Assembly: GCF_023015965.1 (NCBI RefSeq)
Contig: NZ_JALKAN010000001.1
Span: 1,076,160-1,140,159, forward strand
DNA: 64,000 nucleotides
Origin: Allomuricauda sp. F6463D
GTDB lineage: Bacteria > Bacteroidota > Bacteroidia > Flavobacteriales > Flavobacteriaceae
Reading direction: 5' to 3'
Every line of letters begins with the position of its first letter. Position 1 is the stretch's first letter. Below the pieces are notes generated by a model. That model did no database searches. It worked only from the letters and a program-made list of their open reading frames with translations, and was not told where the DNA came from. Shown here piece by piece: positions 9,340 to 17,267 of the stretch. The translations under genes and the position numbers were made by a program.

Positions 9340-9759
9340 ATGAAAACTGTTACACTAGCTTTAAGTTTCTTATTTGTAAGCATCATTGCCATGGCACAAG
9401 AGAAAACCGGTGTCGACATCACCGTAACCATTGATAACATAACCAGTAATGAAGGGAAAGTATTGGTAGGACTACACAGCGCCGATACTTTTATGAAAGG
9501 TCCAGGTGTTCAAAACATGCAGAGTGTCATTGAAGATGGAAAGGTCATCCTAAAATTCACCAATGTTACACCAGGAGATTATGCCATTATGGCCATGCAC
9601 GATACCAACGAAAACAACCGAATGGATTACGAAGCAAACGGCATGCCCAAAGAAAGCTATGGAATGTCCGGAAACGACATGACCATGGGACCGCCTAGCT
9701 TTGAAACTGCCCAATTTACGGTAGACAATGAGGATTTGGAATTTACCATCAGATTCTGA
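9340..9759 (+). CDS. DUF2141 secreted protein
   Basis: This 139-residue protein has a signal peptide (cut after IIAMAQ) and one DUF2141 beta-sandwich. Family hallmarks are VTIDNITSNEGKVLVGLHS near the N-terminus and GDYAIMAMHDTNENNRMDYEANGMPKE near the middle, where the acidic DTNENNRMD loop resembles a calcium-binding loop. The C-terminus FTVDNEDLEFTIRF is the final strand. DUF2141 proteins are periplasmic or secreted with unknown function and often sit near TonB receptors, as here. A strong terminator follows, so it is a single-gene unit. Confidence 0.88.
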   Translation: MKTVTLALSFLFVSIIAMAQEKTGVDITVTIDNITSNEGKVLVGLHSADTFMKGPGVQNMQSVIEDGKVILKFTNVTPGDYAIMAMHDTNENNRMDYEANGMPKESYGMSGNDMTMGPPSFETAQFTVDNEDLEFTIRF

Positions 9760-9780
9760 TGACAAAAATCATCAATCATA

Positions 9781-9808
9781 AAAAAGCCTGCCCTGTTGCA
9801 GGCTTTTT
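9781..9808 (+). terminator. Rho-independent terminator after DUF2141 gene
   Basis: An 11-bp perfect stem (AAAAAGCCTGC with GCAGGCTTTTT) has a 6-base loop and a run of five T. It begins 22 bases past the DUF2141 stop. Confidence 0.9.
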
Positions 9809-9900
9809 GTATGAATCCAACCTACACGATCGAGATTCTTCTTTTTCTATAGACTAACCTGATGGTTTTTTATACTTTTATACCCTAAACTTATACTTGA

Positions 9901-10842
9901 ATGACTATTACCCAACTACAATATGTATTGGCCGTAGCGGAACACAAGAATTTTACGCTCGCCGCGGAGAAGAGTTTTGTTACCCAACCTACTTTAAGTA
10001 TGCAAGTACAAAAGTTAGAAGACGAACTTGATGTTCTCATTTTTGACCGAAGCAAAAAGCCCATTACGATTACAGAGGTAGGGAAAAAAATCGTGGCGCA
10101 GGCTAAAAATATTGTGGCGGAGGCAGAACGCATCAAAGATATTGTAGATCAAGACAAAGGGTATATCGGAGGGGACTACACCTTGGGCATCATACCAACT
10201 GTAATGCCCACATTACTCCCAATGTTCTTAAACACTTTTATAAAAAAGTACCCCAAGGTAAACTTGATCATAAAAGAACAATCTACGCAAACAATGATCA
10301 AAAATTTATTGGACGGTCATTTGGATGCCGGAATTGCCGCAACCCCGTTGGAAATCGAATTCATAAAAGAACGCCCATTATATTATGAGCCTTTTGTTGG
10401 TTATGTCCCAAAAAACCATCGATTGGATTCAAAAAATCTATTGAGTACCGATGATCTAGAAGTAAGTGATATTCTTTTATTACAGGACGGTCATTGTTTC
10501 AGGGAAGGTGTCATCAACCTTTGCAATGCTTCCAAAAACCTTCGTAACGAACACTTTAAAATAGAAAGTGGAAGTTTTGAAACTTTAGTAAGCTTAGCCG
10601 ATGAAGGGATGGGCATGACCTTATTGCCCTACCTAAACACTTTACATTTGGAAGAAGATAAAAAAACAAAACTAAAGTCTTTTCAAAAACCCACACCAGC
10701 TAGGGAAATAAGCTTAATATATCATAAAAGTGAGCTGAAAATACAGATTACCGATGCATTGCGAGAAGTAATATCCAGTATTGTTCGTGGAGCCATCGCT
10801 TTTCAAGATGTAAAAATTATCAGCCCATTGGGCAAAAATTAA
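9901..10842 (+). CDS. oxyR: OxyR, peroxide-sensing LysR-type regulator
   Basis: A LysR-type regulator of 313 residues. The winged helix-turn-helix is at residues 1-60 (TQLQYVLAVAEHKNFTLAAEK, then TQPTLSMQVQKLEDEL), followed by the periplasmic-binding-like effector domain. The peroxide-sensing pair is intact: C199 in DGHCFREG and C208 in INLC, the same numbering and nine-residue spacing as Escherichia coli OxyR. The segment GSFETLVSLADEGMGMTLLPYL also matches OxyR closely. In Bacteroidota OxyR activates catalase, Dps and alkyl hydroperoxide reductase genes; none of these is adjacent, so its targets are elsewhere. It is a single gene closed by a terminator. Confidence 0.93.
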   Translation: MTITQLQYVLAVAEHKNFTLAAEKSFVTQPTLSMQVQKLEDELDVLIFDRSKKPITITEVGKKIVAQAKNIVAEAERIKDIVDQDKGYIGGDYTLGIIPTVMPTLLPMFLNTFIKKYPKVNLIIKEQSTQTMIKNLLDGHLDAGIAATPLEIEFIKERPLYYEPFVGYVPKNHRLDSKNLLSTDDLEVSDILLLQDGHCFREGVINLCNASKNLRNEHFKIESGSFETLVSLADEGMGMTLLPYLNTLHLEEDKKTKLKSFQKPTPAREISLIYHKSELKIQITDALREVISSIVRGAIAFQDVKIISPLGKN

Positions 10843-10870
10843 AAGAGCTGCTTTTCAGCAGCCCTTTTTT
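10841..10870. terminator. bidirectional terminator between oxyR and the small minus-strand gene
   Basis: GCTGCT pairs with AGCAGC around a TTTC loop, extended by AAAAG with CTTTT after one mismatch. T runs lie on both sides, so it can serve oxyR and the convergent small gene. Confidence 0.8.
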
Positions 10871-11066
10871 ATGATTTTAATAAAATTAATGTTGATTGTA
10901 ATTCTGGTTTATCCACAATGTAATATTGCAACCAGATTTTAAGTTCTTCAACTTCACTTGGCAACAATCTAGAAATTGCTTTCTGTAGTTCCCTAGTAAA
11001 GAGTTTAACATCAAAACTTACCTTTTGAAGGATAGTTTTGGTGTAGTCTAACATAGCTCTAGGCAT
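10869..11066 (-). CDS. small conserved Bacteroidota protein
   Basis: A 65-residue mostly helical protein beginning MPRAMLDYTKTILQKVSFD. I recognise this opening (MPRAMLDYTKT-LQKVSFD) and the following LFxxELxKAxxxLLPxEVEELKIW as a small protein conserved in many Flavobacteriaceae, with no assigned function. It has no signal peptide or membrane segment, so it is cytosolic. It converges on oxyR and shares its terminator. Conservation of the whole short frame, together with the in-frame start, supports a real gene. Confidence 0.75.
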   Translation of the reverse strand: MPRAMLDYTKTILQKVSFDVKLFTRELQKAISRLLPSEVEELKIWLQYYIVDKPELQSTLILLKS

Positions 11067-11186
11067 AATAATTTAATTATATTGGGTAAATAGGTTGTCA
11101 CTAAAATTAATAAAAAAGCGAGATAAAAAATTTAACATTCAGTTAAAAATTAGATATCTTGTTGTTAAATTCGATGAATTGCGCCA

Positions 11187-12470
11187 ATGCATAGATCCTC
11201 TAAAACCCAATGCAAGCCACTAATAGCTTGTGTTTTCTTGGCCATTTTCTTATTGACGGGATGTAGTTCAATTAAGAATACCCTTAAATCTGAATTGGGT
11301 AAAACTCGCCTGGCAAGTTCTTTTCACGGCCTTTTAGTCATCGATGCGGAATCCAAAAAAGAAATTTATAACCAGAATAGCGATAAATATTTCACACCTG
11401 CGAGCAACACTAAAATCGTAACCTTTTACACGGCTATAAAAATGCTCCAAAAAAACGTTCCCACGCTTAAGTATGCGATTGTGGACGATACGCTATTCGT
11501 TGAAGGTACGGGGGACCCTTCATGGCTACATCCGCATTTAAAGGATAGTACTGCGACAAAATGGCTACAAAGCCAAAATACAATTGCCCTTTATGCCAAC
11601 AATACGGATGAACTACGCTATGGACCTGGCTGGGCATGGGAAGATTTTGACACCCATTTTTCGTCTGAAAAGACTCCAATTCCACTCTTTGGGAATGTTG
11701 TGACCTTGTCCAACGTTGATTCACTACAGGTATCTCCACCATATTTTAGGGATAGCGTGGAAATAATGGAAAATTCTTTTAAAAGGGACGAATATTCCAA
11801 CCACTTCTACATTTCCCCAATCGAGGAGGATACCTTAGAGGTTCCATTTATGACCAGTGACAGTCTTACCAAATACTTCTTGGAACAAACGTTGGATAAA
11901 AAGATTGTGATTGCCGATCATTTTCCGAAGGTTCAAAAAAACACACTTTACGGGATGTCCACTGATTCCATTTTAAAGCAGATGCTATTTAAAAGTGATA
12001 ATTTTTTGGCCGAACAATTGTTGATGATGGCTTCTTCCACCATATCCGATACTTTGAGTACAAAACGGGCCATTACATATATGCTGGAAAATGATTTAAA
12101 GGATTTGGAACAAATGCCCCGTTGGGTGGACGGTTCAGGACTGTCCAGATATAATTTGTTTACCCCACGTTCCTTTGTGCAGATCCTTCAGAAACTATAT
12201 AATGAAGTGCCCCAGGAACGTCTTTTTGGCATATTTCCCATGTGGGGACCCAACAGTACGGTGGAAAAATGGGAAGACCCTACCACGGCACCCTTTCTGT
12301 TCGCCAAATCAGGCTCTGTGGGAAACAATTATAATTTAAGTGGTTATGTAAAGACCAAATCCGGCAAAGTACTCATCTTTAGTTTTATGAACAATCATTT
12401 CCGTGTTCCATCTGCGGAAGTTCGGGAGACCATATACACTACCCTAAAACAACTTTACGAACATTACTAA
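11187..12470 (+). CDS. PBP4-type D-alanyl-D-alanine carboxypeptidase/endopeptidase (lipoprotein)
   Basis: A class C penicillin-binding protein of the DacB/PBP4 family (peptidase S13), 427 residues. All three active-site motifs are visible: SxxK as S73-N-T-K76 ([12 protein letters not shown]), SxN within DGSGLSRYN, and KSG in the KTG position (FAKSGSVGN). The signal peptide ends in a lipobox LTGC (C26), so unlike E. coli PBP4 this is a lipoprotein. It trims or cleaves peptidoglycan cross-links in the periplasm. Its stop overlaps the convergent nudK stop by four bases. The protein is somewhat shorter than E. coli PBP4 (477), consistent with a reduced inserted domain. Confidence 0.9.
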   Translation: MHRSSKTQCKPLIACVFLAIFLLTGCSSIKNTLKSELGKTRLASSFHGLLVIDAESKKEIYNQNSDKYFTPASNTKIVTFYTAIKMLQKNVPTLKYAIVDDTLFVEGTGDPSWLHPHLKDSTATKWLQSQNTIALYANNTDELRYGPGWAWEDFDTHFSSEKTPIPLFGNVVTLSNVDSLQVSPPYFRDSVEIMENSFKRDEYSNHFYISPIEEDTLEVPFMTSDSLTKYFLEQTLDKKIVIADHFPKVQKNTLYGMSTDSILKQMLFKSDNFLAEQLLMMASSTISDTLSTKRAITYMLENDLKDLEQMPRWVDGSGLSRYNLFTPRSFVQILQKLYNEVPQERLFGIFPMWGPNSTVEKWEDPTTAPFLFAKSGSVGNNYNLSGYVKTKSGKVLIFSFMNNHFRVPSAEVRETIYTTLKQLYEHY

Positions 12471-13051
12471 TTGAAAATATGGTTGATTTGAGCATATAGC
12501 AGCAGCATAATGGTCTTGGCATCTATTATCTCACCAGATTTTATCATGTCAAGGGCCTCTGTAAAATCAAGCTCCAATACTTCGATGTTCTCTGTTTCAT
12601 CTTCGGCACCGCCTCCTTCACTCACTTTCATGGCATCTTCATATTCACCAATAAAAAAATGAAGTATCTCAGTGACTGAGCCGGGCGACATATACGCTTC
12701 AAACACCTTTTCAACCTTATCGATTTTATAACCGGTCTCCTCCTCCACTTCCATTTTAATGGTCTCTTCGGCATTGCCTTTTTCCAAAAGTCCGGCACAA
12801 ACTTCAACCATCATTCCGTCCTCATTGCCATTTAAGTAAGTGGGCATTCGAAACTGCTTGGTCAATACCACTTTTCCTTTTTTGGTGTTGTAAAGAAGTA
12901 TGGCCGCACCATTGCCCCGATCATAAGCTTCGCGGATTTGGGTTTCCCATTCCCCATCCTCTTTTTGGTACTCAAAAGTTACTTTTTTTAAGCTGTACCA
13001 ATTATCGGACAACAGTTCTTTTTTGATGTTTCTTACATTTCCGTATTTCAT
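12467..13051 (-). CDS. nudK: NudK-like GDP-mannose/ADP-sugar Nudix hydrolase
   Basis: At 194 residues this matches NudK in full length: [46 protein letters not shown] and [18 protein letters not shown] follow the E. coli protein closely by eye. The Nudix box ([22 protein letters not shown]) keeps the EE pair that binds metal but has Asn in place of the first Glu and Met where the family has Arg or Lys. NudK hydrolyses GDP-mannose to GMP and mannose-1-phosphate. It is followed at nine bases by the DUF2461 gene upstream on the same strand, suggesting a short operon. Confidence 0.85.
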   Translation of the reverse strand: MKYGNVRNIKKELLSDNWYSLKKVTFEYQKEDGEWETQIREAYDRGNGAAILLYNTKKGKVVLTKQFRMPTYLNGNEDGMMVEVCAGLLEKGNAEETIKMEVEEETGYKIDKVEKVFEAYMSPGSVTEILHFFIGEYEDAMKVSEGGGAEDETENIEVLELDFTEALDMIKSGEIIDAKTIMLLLYAQINHIFN

Positions 13052-13059
13052 AATTGGAT

Positions 13060-13713
13060 TTAAACGGTTACCGCTTCATTAAGGTATTGTCTAAAAGGCA
13101 GCATCTCTTTATAAACTTCCACTATTTTTTCTTTAAAATCATCCCGAAGCACTTCATCTTTGGACAATTCCAGCTCTACGGCGAAGGTTTTGTTTCTTAG
13201 TAGTTCGATATAGTGGTGGTCGTTGGAAAATCCTTTGGGGGCTTTTATCAGTTTTTCGTCTTTGTACAGGCCGCCGAACATTTTCTTGAATGATGGTTTA
13301 TCCAATATCTTTTGAAGTTCTTCACCATTATAATCAATGGCATCACGGATACTACGAAGTGTTTTGGAATCGGGTCGCCAACGGCCACCTGCCAATAAAC
13401 AATGTTTTAAGCCAATTTCGATATAAAAATCGGCAGAATTGGGAGCTTTGTCCAACCCCGCACCAAAATGATCCTTATAAATAGGCTTGTTCGGGTGGAA
13501 CATTAAATTATTGTTGATTCTATTGATGCCTTTTTTGCCAGGTGTTGAATAATAATCATCATGAAGCTGGGCCATGGTCATATCCAAATCATCCAACCAA
13601 GCAATAAAATCGTTACGGAGGGATTTGTACCACTTGCGATTGGTATCCATCCATTCCTTGTTATTGTTTTGTTGCAATTCTTCCAGAAAGTGGAACAGCT
13701 CGTTGAAATTCAT
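13060..13713 (-). CDS. DUF2461 (TIGR02453) protein
   Basis: The start [21 protein letters not shown] is chosen because DUF2461 proteins open with a short hydrophobic helix followed by L-x-NN-K-EWF/MD; the longer frame from 13857 only adds residues read from intergenic repeats. The characteristic motifs are [45 protein letters not shown] and [20 protein letters not shown]. The family (217 residues here) is cytosolic and uncharacterised. It lies between nudK and the AIM24 gene on the same strand, and the three may form one transcript. Confidence 0.88.
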   Translation of the reverse strand: MNFNELFHFLEELQQNNNKEWMDTNRKWYKSLRNDFIAWLDDLDMTMAQLHDDYYSTPGKKGINRINNNLMFHPNKPIYKDHFGAGLDKAPNSADFYIEIGLKHCLLAGGRWRPDSKTLRSIRDAIDYNGEELQKILDKPSFKKMFGGLYKDEKLIKAPKGFSNDHHYIELLRNKTFAVELELSKDEVLRDDFKEKIVEVYKEMLPFRQYLNEAVTV

Positions 13714-13746
13714 ATCCACAAAAGAACTAATTTTTTTCAGATATAA

Positions 13747-13774
13747 GACTTCTGATTTCTGACTTCTTACTTCT
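13747..13774. repeat. short tandem TTCTGACT-type microrepeat
   Basis: Imperfect copies of ACTTCTGATTTCTGACTTCT lie between the AIM24 and DUF2461 genes. Read on the minus strand they encode the SQKSEV-like strings often seen in spurious Bacteroidota translations. This supports the shorter start of the DUF2461 gene. Confidence 0.5.
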
Positions 13775-13780
13775 AAAAAC

Positions 13781-14581
13781 TTAGAACCTATTGTCCCCAT
13801 CCAACAAATCGCCAAGACCTCCCAAGATGCTACCTTCACCTTTGTCTTTTCCGCCACCCCTTGGAGCAGCAGCCCAAACCCGGCTGGCTAATCTGCTGAA
13901 CGGCAAGGATTGAACATACACGGTTCCGGGACCACGTAGCGTGGCAAAGAAAAGTCCTTCCCCGCCGAATACCTTGTTCCGGATGCCCCCTATAAATTCG
14001 ATATCATAATCTACGGTTTGGGAGAAACCGACAATACAGCCCGTATCTACTCTAAGCGTTTCCCCTGCTGCCAATGTTTTCTTGGCCATGGTTCCACCTG
14101 CATGCACAAAGGCCATACCATCGCCCTCCAACTTTTGCATTATAAAGCCCTCGCCACCAAAAAATCCTCGCCCTAATTTTTTGGAGAACTCAATGCCTAC
14201 AGAAACGCCTTTAGCTGCACATAAAAATGCATCCTTTTGGCAAATGAACTTCCCTCCTTTTTCGGAAAGATCTATCGGAACTATTTTACCTGGATAAGGA
14301 GAAGCAAAGCTTACCTGTTTTTTTCCTTGGCCAATATTGAGAAACGCAGTCATAAAAAGACTCTCGCCCGTGAGCAAACGTTTACCTGCAGAAAACATCT
14401 TGCCCAGAACGCTATTATCTTGTCCTGAACCGTCTCCAAAGATGGTATCCATTTTAATATCTTGGTCCATCATCATAAAAGTGCCGGCTTCGGCAACAAC
14501 AGCTTCTTGTGGGTCCAATTCTATTTCCACATATTGCATTTCTTCACCATAAATGTGGTAGTCTATTTCGTGTGCGTTCAT
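13781..14581 (-). CDS. AIM24/TIGR00266 family protein
   Basis: A 266-residue cytosolic protein with the TIGR00266 pattern: an early [20 protein letters not shown] strand, [25 protein letters not shown], a glycine-rich [24 protein letters not shown] segment, and the closing [17 protein letters not shown]. The fold is a double-stranded beta-helix with pseudo-threefold symmetry. The C-terminal 30 residues are Gly/Lys-rich and low complexity. The yeast relative AIM24 is mitochondrial; the bacterial function is unknown. It is upstream of DUF2461 and nudK on the same strand. Confidence 0.88.
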   Translation of the reverse strand: MNAHEIDYHIYGEEMQYVEIELDPQEAVVAEAGTFMMMDQDIKMDTIFGDGSGQDNSVLGKMFSAGKRLLTGESLFMTAFLNIGQGKKQVSFASPYPGKIVPIDLSEKGGKFICQKDAFLCAAKGVSVGIEFSKKLGRGFFGGEGFIMQKLEGDGMAFVHAGGTMAKKTLAAGETLRVDTGCIVGFSQTVDYDIEFIGGIRNKVFGGEGLFFATLRGPGTVYVQSLPFSRLASRVWAAAPRGGGKDKGEGSILGGLGDLLDGDNRF

Positions 14582-14696
14582 TTAATGTATGTTTTTTGAT
14601 TTCTGTTTATATGTAGATAAATGGATGATTTTGTTACACCGAATCACAATATGAAGGTATTTGAGTATTTATGACTGGGTGTGCAATTACCCAACC

Positions 14697-15149
14697 CTAC
14701 ATCGCATTTTGATTGGTTTTCTCAATCAAAGTTTTTATAAGCAAATGAAATTCCTTTAATTTCATGAATTTTGATACGACTGGAATAGGTTCATCCAGAT
14801 ACTTCATATATATGTTAACGGATAAAACAGAATCAGATGTATCGATTCCAAAGTCTTTTATATCTCTATAATTGATTTCAACCCCAAAAAGTGAAAGGTT
14901 GTTCTCTCGCAAAATAATTTTATCATCCTTCAATCGATAAAACTGGAAAAACGAATAAATTAGGTACACAGACCAACCAACAAGAGCTAAAACAGCGATC
15001 AGACATACTTGATTGATCCATGCTTCCTTTATTTTCAACACCCCTAACCTGTAGATAACAAAAGCACCATATAACTGGCCTATTCCTAAAAACAGTAATT
15101 TATACAATGGCTTAATTTTTATTATTTTAACCGATTCTGCCATAATCAT
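14697..15149 (-). CDS. two-helix membrane protein of unknown function
   Basis: A 150-residue protein with two adjacent hydrophobic helices (about residues 16-35 and 46-67) and a C-terminal soluble part of short strands (FYRLKDDKIILRENNLSLFGVEINYRDI). This arrangement resembles bacterial PH-like (YdbS/YcxB-type) membrane proteins, but this is not certain. An internal ATG two codons in (MAESVK) is an equally good start. It is divergent from the small membrane protein at 15185 with only 35 bases between, so their promoters must overlap. Confidence 0.6.
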   Translation of the reverse strand: MIMAESVKIIKIKPLYKLLFLGIGQLYGAFVIYRLGVLKIKEAWINQVCLIAVLALVGWSVYLIYSFFQFYRLKDDKIILRENNLSLFGVEINYRDIKDFGIDTSDSVLSVNIYMKYLDEPIPVVSKFMKLKEFHLLIKTLIEKTNQNAM

Positions 15150-15184
15150 TCACTATCTTTCCAATCGTTTCTTATAAGAATGCT

Positions 15185-15493
15185 ATGATTGGTTTTTTTA
15201 TTTTACTACTCGTTTTCATTTGGGGATATAAGTTGACAAAAATCCTTCTTAATTCAAAAGATTTGACAAGTTTCGCCAAAGAATTTGATTTGCTTTCCAG
15301 GAAATACAAATTTTCCGATGTACAGAAATCAGAGAATTATAAAATAGAAGCTGAAAACTACAGGTCAGTCAACAAAAAAACAACCATGTCGAGTTTAATT
15401 TGGTTTTTTATAGAAGTAAGCTTTGCAGTGATAATTTATATGGTCTTTTTACATAAGTATTTTTCAGCCGACCTATTCACATTCTCCTTTTAA
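15185..15493 (+). CDS. small membrane protein of unknown function
   Basis: A 102-residue protein with a hydrophobic helix at each end (about residues 2-20 and 70-92) and a charged, helical middle (KDLTSFAKEFDLLSRKYKFSD). The N-terminus begins immediately in the membrane (MIGFFILLLVFIWGYKL). No family is recognised. The divergent, tightly spaced arrangement with the other two-helix membrane protein suggests the pair could work together, but this is only positional. Confidence 0.5.
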   Translation: MIGFFILLLVFIWGYKLTKILLNSKDLTSFAKEFDLLSRKYKFSDVQKSENYKIEAENYRSVNKKTTMSSLIWFFIEVSFAVIIYMVFLHKYFSADLFTFSF

Positions 15494-15593
15494 TAAAACC
15501 GGCCTATCTTTATAAAGGCTATATGCTACTTAGTGCACACCTAAAATGATATAATCAATCGTGTGCGTTCAACCTGTAACATTTTAACCTAAA

Positions 15594-16049
15594 TCATCCC
15601 TTTACCTTCACCGTCCACTCAAAATGAAAGGTGGAAACTTCTACCCCTTCCTTGTTTACCCCTACGGATTTCATCCAACAGGTCTGTCCTTCTCCCGTTT
15701 CTACAGATTTTTTTATAGTGTCTGCAATCAATTCACCATCCTCACAAGTAAAGGTAATCCGTCCTGTCGCCTTCTTGGTAAAAGTTGCTTTGTTGTTTGC
15801 CACAAGCATGGACACTTTTTTACCACTTTTCTGTATTTCGTTCATTACCAAAGCACCGGTACTTAGCTCAGCGGCCATCCCCTGAACGGCCCAAAACATG
15901 GATTTAAACGGATTTTGGTTCATCCATTTATGCTTTACGGCGGTAGTTGCTTTTTTATCATCAATATATTTTAGCCGCACCCCACACCACCAGGCAGAAG
16001 GGAGTTTCATGAATGTAAACATATTGATTTTACTGGGTGTCAATGCCAT
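15594..16049 (-). CDS. DUF4442 hot-dog-fold protein
   Basis: A 151-residue protein of the DUF4442 group within the hot-dog thioesterase superfamily. The pattern is visible: MFTFMKLPSAWWCGVRLKYI, a KHKWMNQNPFKSMFWAVQGMAAELSTGAL helix that forms the central hot-dog sausage, and VSMLVANNKATFTKKATGRITF as the following strands. Thioesterase activity towards acyl-CoA is known for relatives such as PaaI, but the DUF4442 catalytic residues are not established. A single gene, divergent from the DUF4870 operon. Confidence 0.85.
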   Translation of the reverse strand: MALTPSKINMFTFMKLPSAWWCGVRLKYIDDKKATTAVKHKWMNQNPFKSMFWAVQGMAAELSTGALVMNEIQKSGKKVSMLVANNKATFTKKATGRITFTCEDGELIADTIKKSVETGEGQTCWMKSVGVNKEGVEVSTFHFEWTVKVKG

Positions 16050-16130
16050 AACTTGGATTTGTTTGGCTTAAAAATAGGCAAAAAGAAAGTATCTATTATT
16101 GTTAATTTTGTGTTAATTTTTAGTACTTTG

Positions 16131-16164
16131 TTTTGCATAGTACTGTCTTTTAAACATATATTTG
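16131..16164 (+). promoter_or_regulatory. promoter of the DUF4870-PadR-PspC-DUF2807 operon
   Basis: TTTTG (16131-16135), a 21-base spacer and TATATTTG (16157-16164) match both Bacteroidota promoter elements. The string TTTGCATAGTA occurs twice (16132-16142 and 16161-16171), once over each element, so it may also be a regulator site. The DUF4870 start is 54 bases downstream. Confidence 0.7.
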
Positions 16165-16217
16165 CATAGTAAGCTAATAGGTTAACCCCTTTACAATCAA
16201 AAAACATCAATCAAAAA

Positions 16218-16700
16218 ATGGCAACTGCAATCACAAAACACGAACGAAATCTATCCGCAATCATTCATGCGTCCATGTTCTCGAAGTATTTCATTCCTTT
16301 TGGAAATTTTATCCTTCCCTTGATTCTATGGACCGCTAACAAAAAGCAACACGAGTTTGTGGATTATAATGGAAAGCAAGCACTCAATTTTCAGATAAGC
16401 ATGTTGCTTTATTCCATTGTGGCAGGTTTGATTTCCATTCCCTTTTTTATTGGGTTTTGGCCAGAGCTGTTCGATTGGAATTTTTTAGGGTTCCATCGTA
16501 TAAGCGACCTTAATAACTTAAACATCCACATTGATAGTGACAATTTTAGGTTTGGAAGACTTATTTGGCCTGTGGGGATATCCGGCTTTATGCAGGTTGT
16601 TCTAGGTATTGTAAACATCGTTTTTACCATATTGGCCACCATCCGAACGAATGAGGGAGAATATTTCAAATATCCGTTTACCATCAAATTCATTAAATAA
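16218..16700 (+). CDS. DUF4870 membrane protein
   Basis: A 160-residue membrane protein of the DUF4870 (Tic20-like) family. Family motifs are HASMFSKYFIPFGNFILPLILW in the first helix pair and KQHEFVDYNGKQALNFQISMLLYS following it, where the N-G-K-Q-x-L-N-F-Q string is diagnostic. The last helix is FMQVVLGIVNIVFTILATIR. Function is unknown. It is the first gene of the PadR/PspC cluster, in an order I recognise from other Flavobacteria, and has a good promoter just upstream. Confidence 0.88.
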   Translation: MATAITKHERNLSAIIHASMFSKYFIPFGNFILPLILWTANKKQHEFVDYNGKQALNFQISMLLYSIVAGLISIPFFIGFWPELFDWNFLGFHRISDLNNLNIHIDSDNFRFGRLIWPVGISGFMQVVLGIVNIVFTILATIRTNEGEYFKYPFTIKFIK

Positions 16701-16732
16701 AAAGAACAGGAGCATAATCAACTCCACAATTT

Positions 16733-16883
16733 TCATCAATCATCAATCATCAATCAAAGAAAGCAAAAGGAGTTTAACCATCAATCAAAAAACGAAAAAA
16801 ATCATCAATCACCAATCAAAGAACCGTTTCCACTCCCCTGCCCAATTCAGGGGAATGGAGTGGGAACGCCACCAAACAAAGTT
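16733..16883. repeat. ATCAATC tandem repeats and two hairpins before padR-like gene
   Basis: The gap contains about seven copies of CATCAATC/ACCAATC-type units (16733-16818). A stem follows, CCACTCC (16830-16836) with GGAGTGG (16857-16863), whose inner CCTG pairs with CAGG. A second small stem is CCAAAC with GTTTGG (about 16871-16886). The run has no frame. It may attenuate or process the transcript between the DUF4870 gene and the PadR gene. Confidence 0.5.
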
Positions 16884-16928
16884 TGGCAGAACAAAAACGA
16901 ACAGTTAATTTAATAGAACCATGAAATT

Positions 16929-17258
16929 ATGAATATAGAAAACACAAAAGCACAGATGCGCAAAGGGGTTCTAGAGTATTGTATCCTGTCTATTTTAAAG
17001 GATGACGACAAGTATGCCTCAGAAATTTTGGCAGCCCTGAAAGACGCAAAGATGTTAGTAGTGGAAGGCACCATATATCCTTTGCTCACAAGGCTTAAGA
17101 ATGCCGGATTGCTCAACTACCGTTGGGAAGAATCCACATCGGGACCTCCCCGCAAATATTACGCCCTTACAGAAACAGGCCAATTGTTCCTAAACGAACT
17201 TAATGGCACCTGGGACGAACTTAGAAATGCAGTCAATCTGGTAACCAACACAAAATAA
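16929..17258 (+). CDS. PadR-family transcriptional regulator
   Basis: A 109-residue winged-helix protein of the short PadR subfamily (no long C-terminal dimer helix). The PadR core is plain: AQMRKGVLEYCILSILKDDDKYASEILAAL, then LVVEGTIYPLLTRLKNAGLLNYRWEESTSGPPRKYYALTETGQ, where YPLLxRLxxxGLL and GPPRKYYxLTxxG are diagnostic. It is nine bases upstream of the PspC gene and is expected to repress its own operon, as PadR proteins beside their targets usually do. No ATGT-N8-ACAT operator was identified. Confidence 0.92.
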   Translation: MNIENTKAQMRKGVLEYCILSILKDDDKYASEILAALKDAKMLVVEGTIYPLLTRLKNAGLLNYRWEESTSGPPRKYYALTETGQLFLNELNGTWDELRNAVNLVTNTK

Positions 17259-17267
17259 AATCAAAAA

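Noticed and set aside
9889..9900. TATACTTG just before oxyR as its -7 box
   Set aside because: It would start transcription at or inside the start codon; leaderless oxyR is possible but unsupported.
13714..13857. 48-residue N-terminal extension of the DUF2461 protein
   Set aside because: It is read from the intergenic TTCTGACT microrepeats and the end of the AIM24 gene.
16733..16820. CRISPR-like array of ATCAATC units
   Set aside because: Units are 7-8 bases with no spacers of even length and no cas genes nearby; it is a simple repeat.
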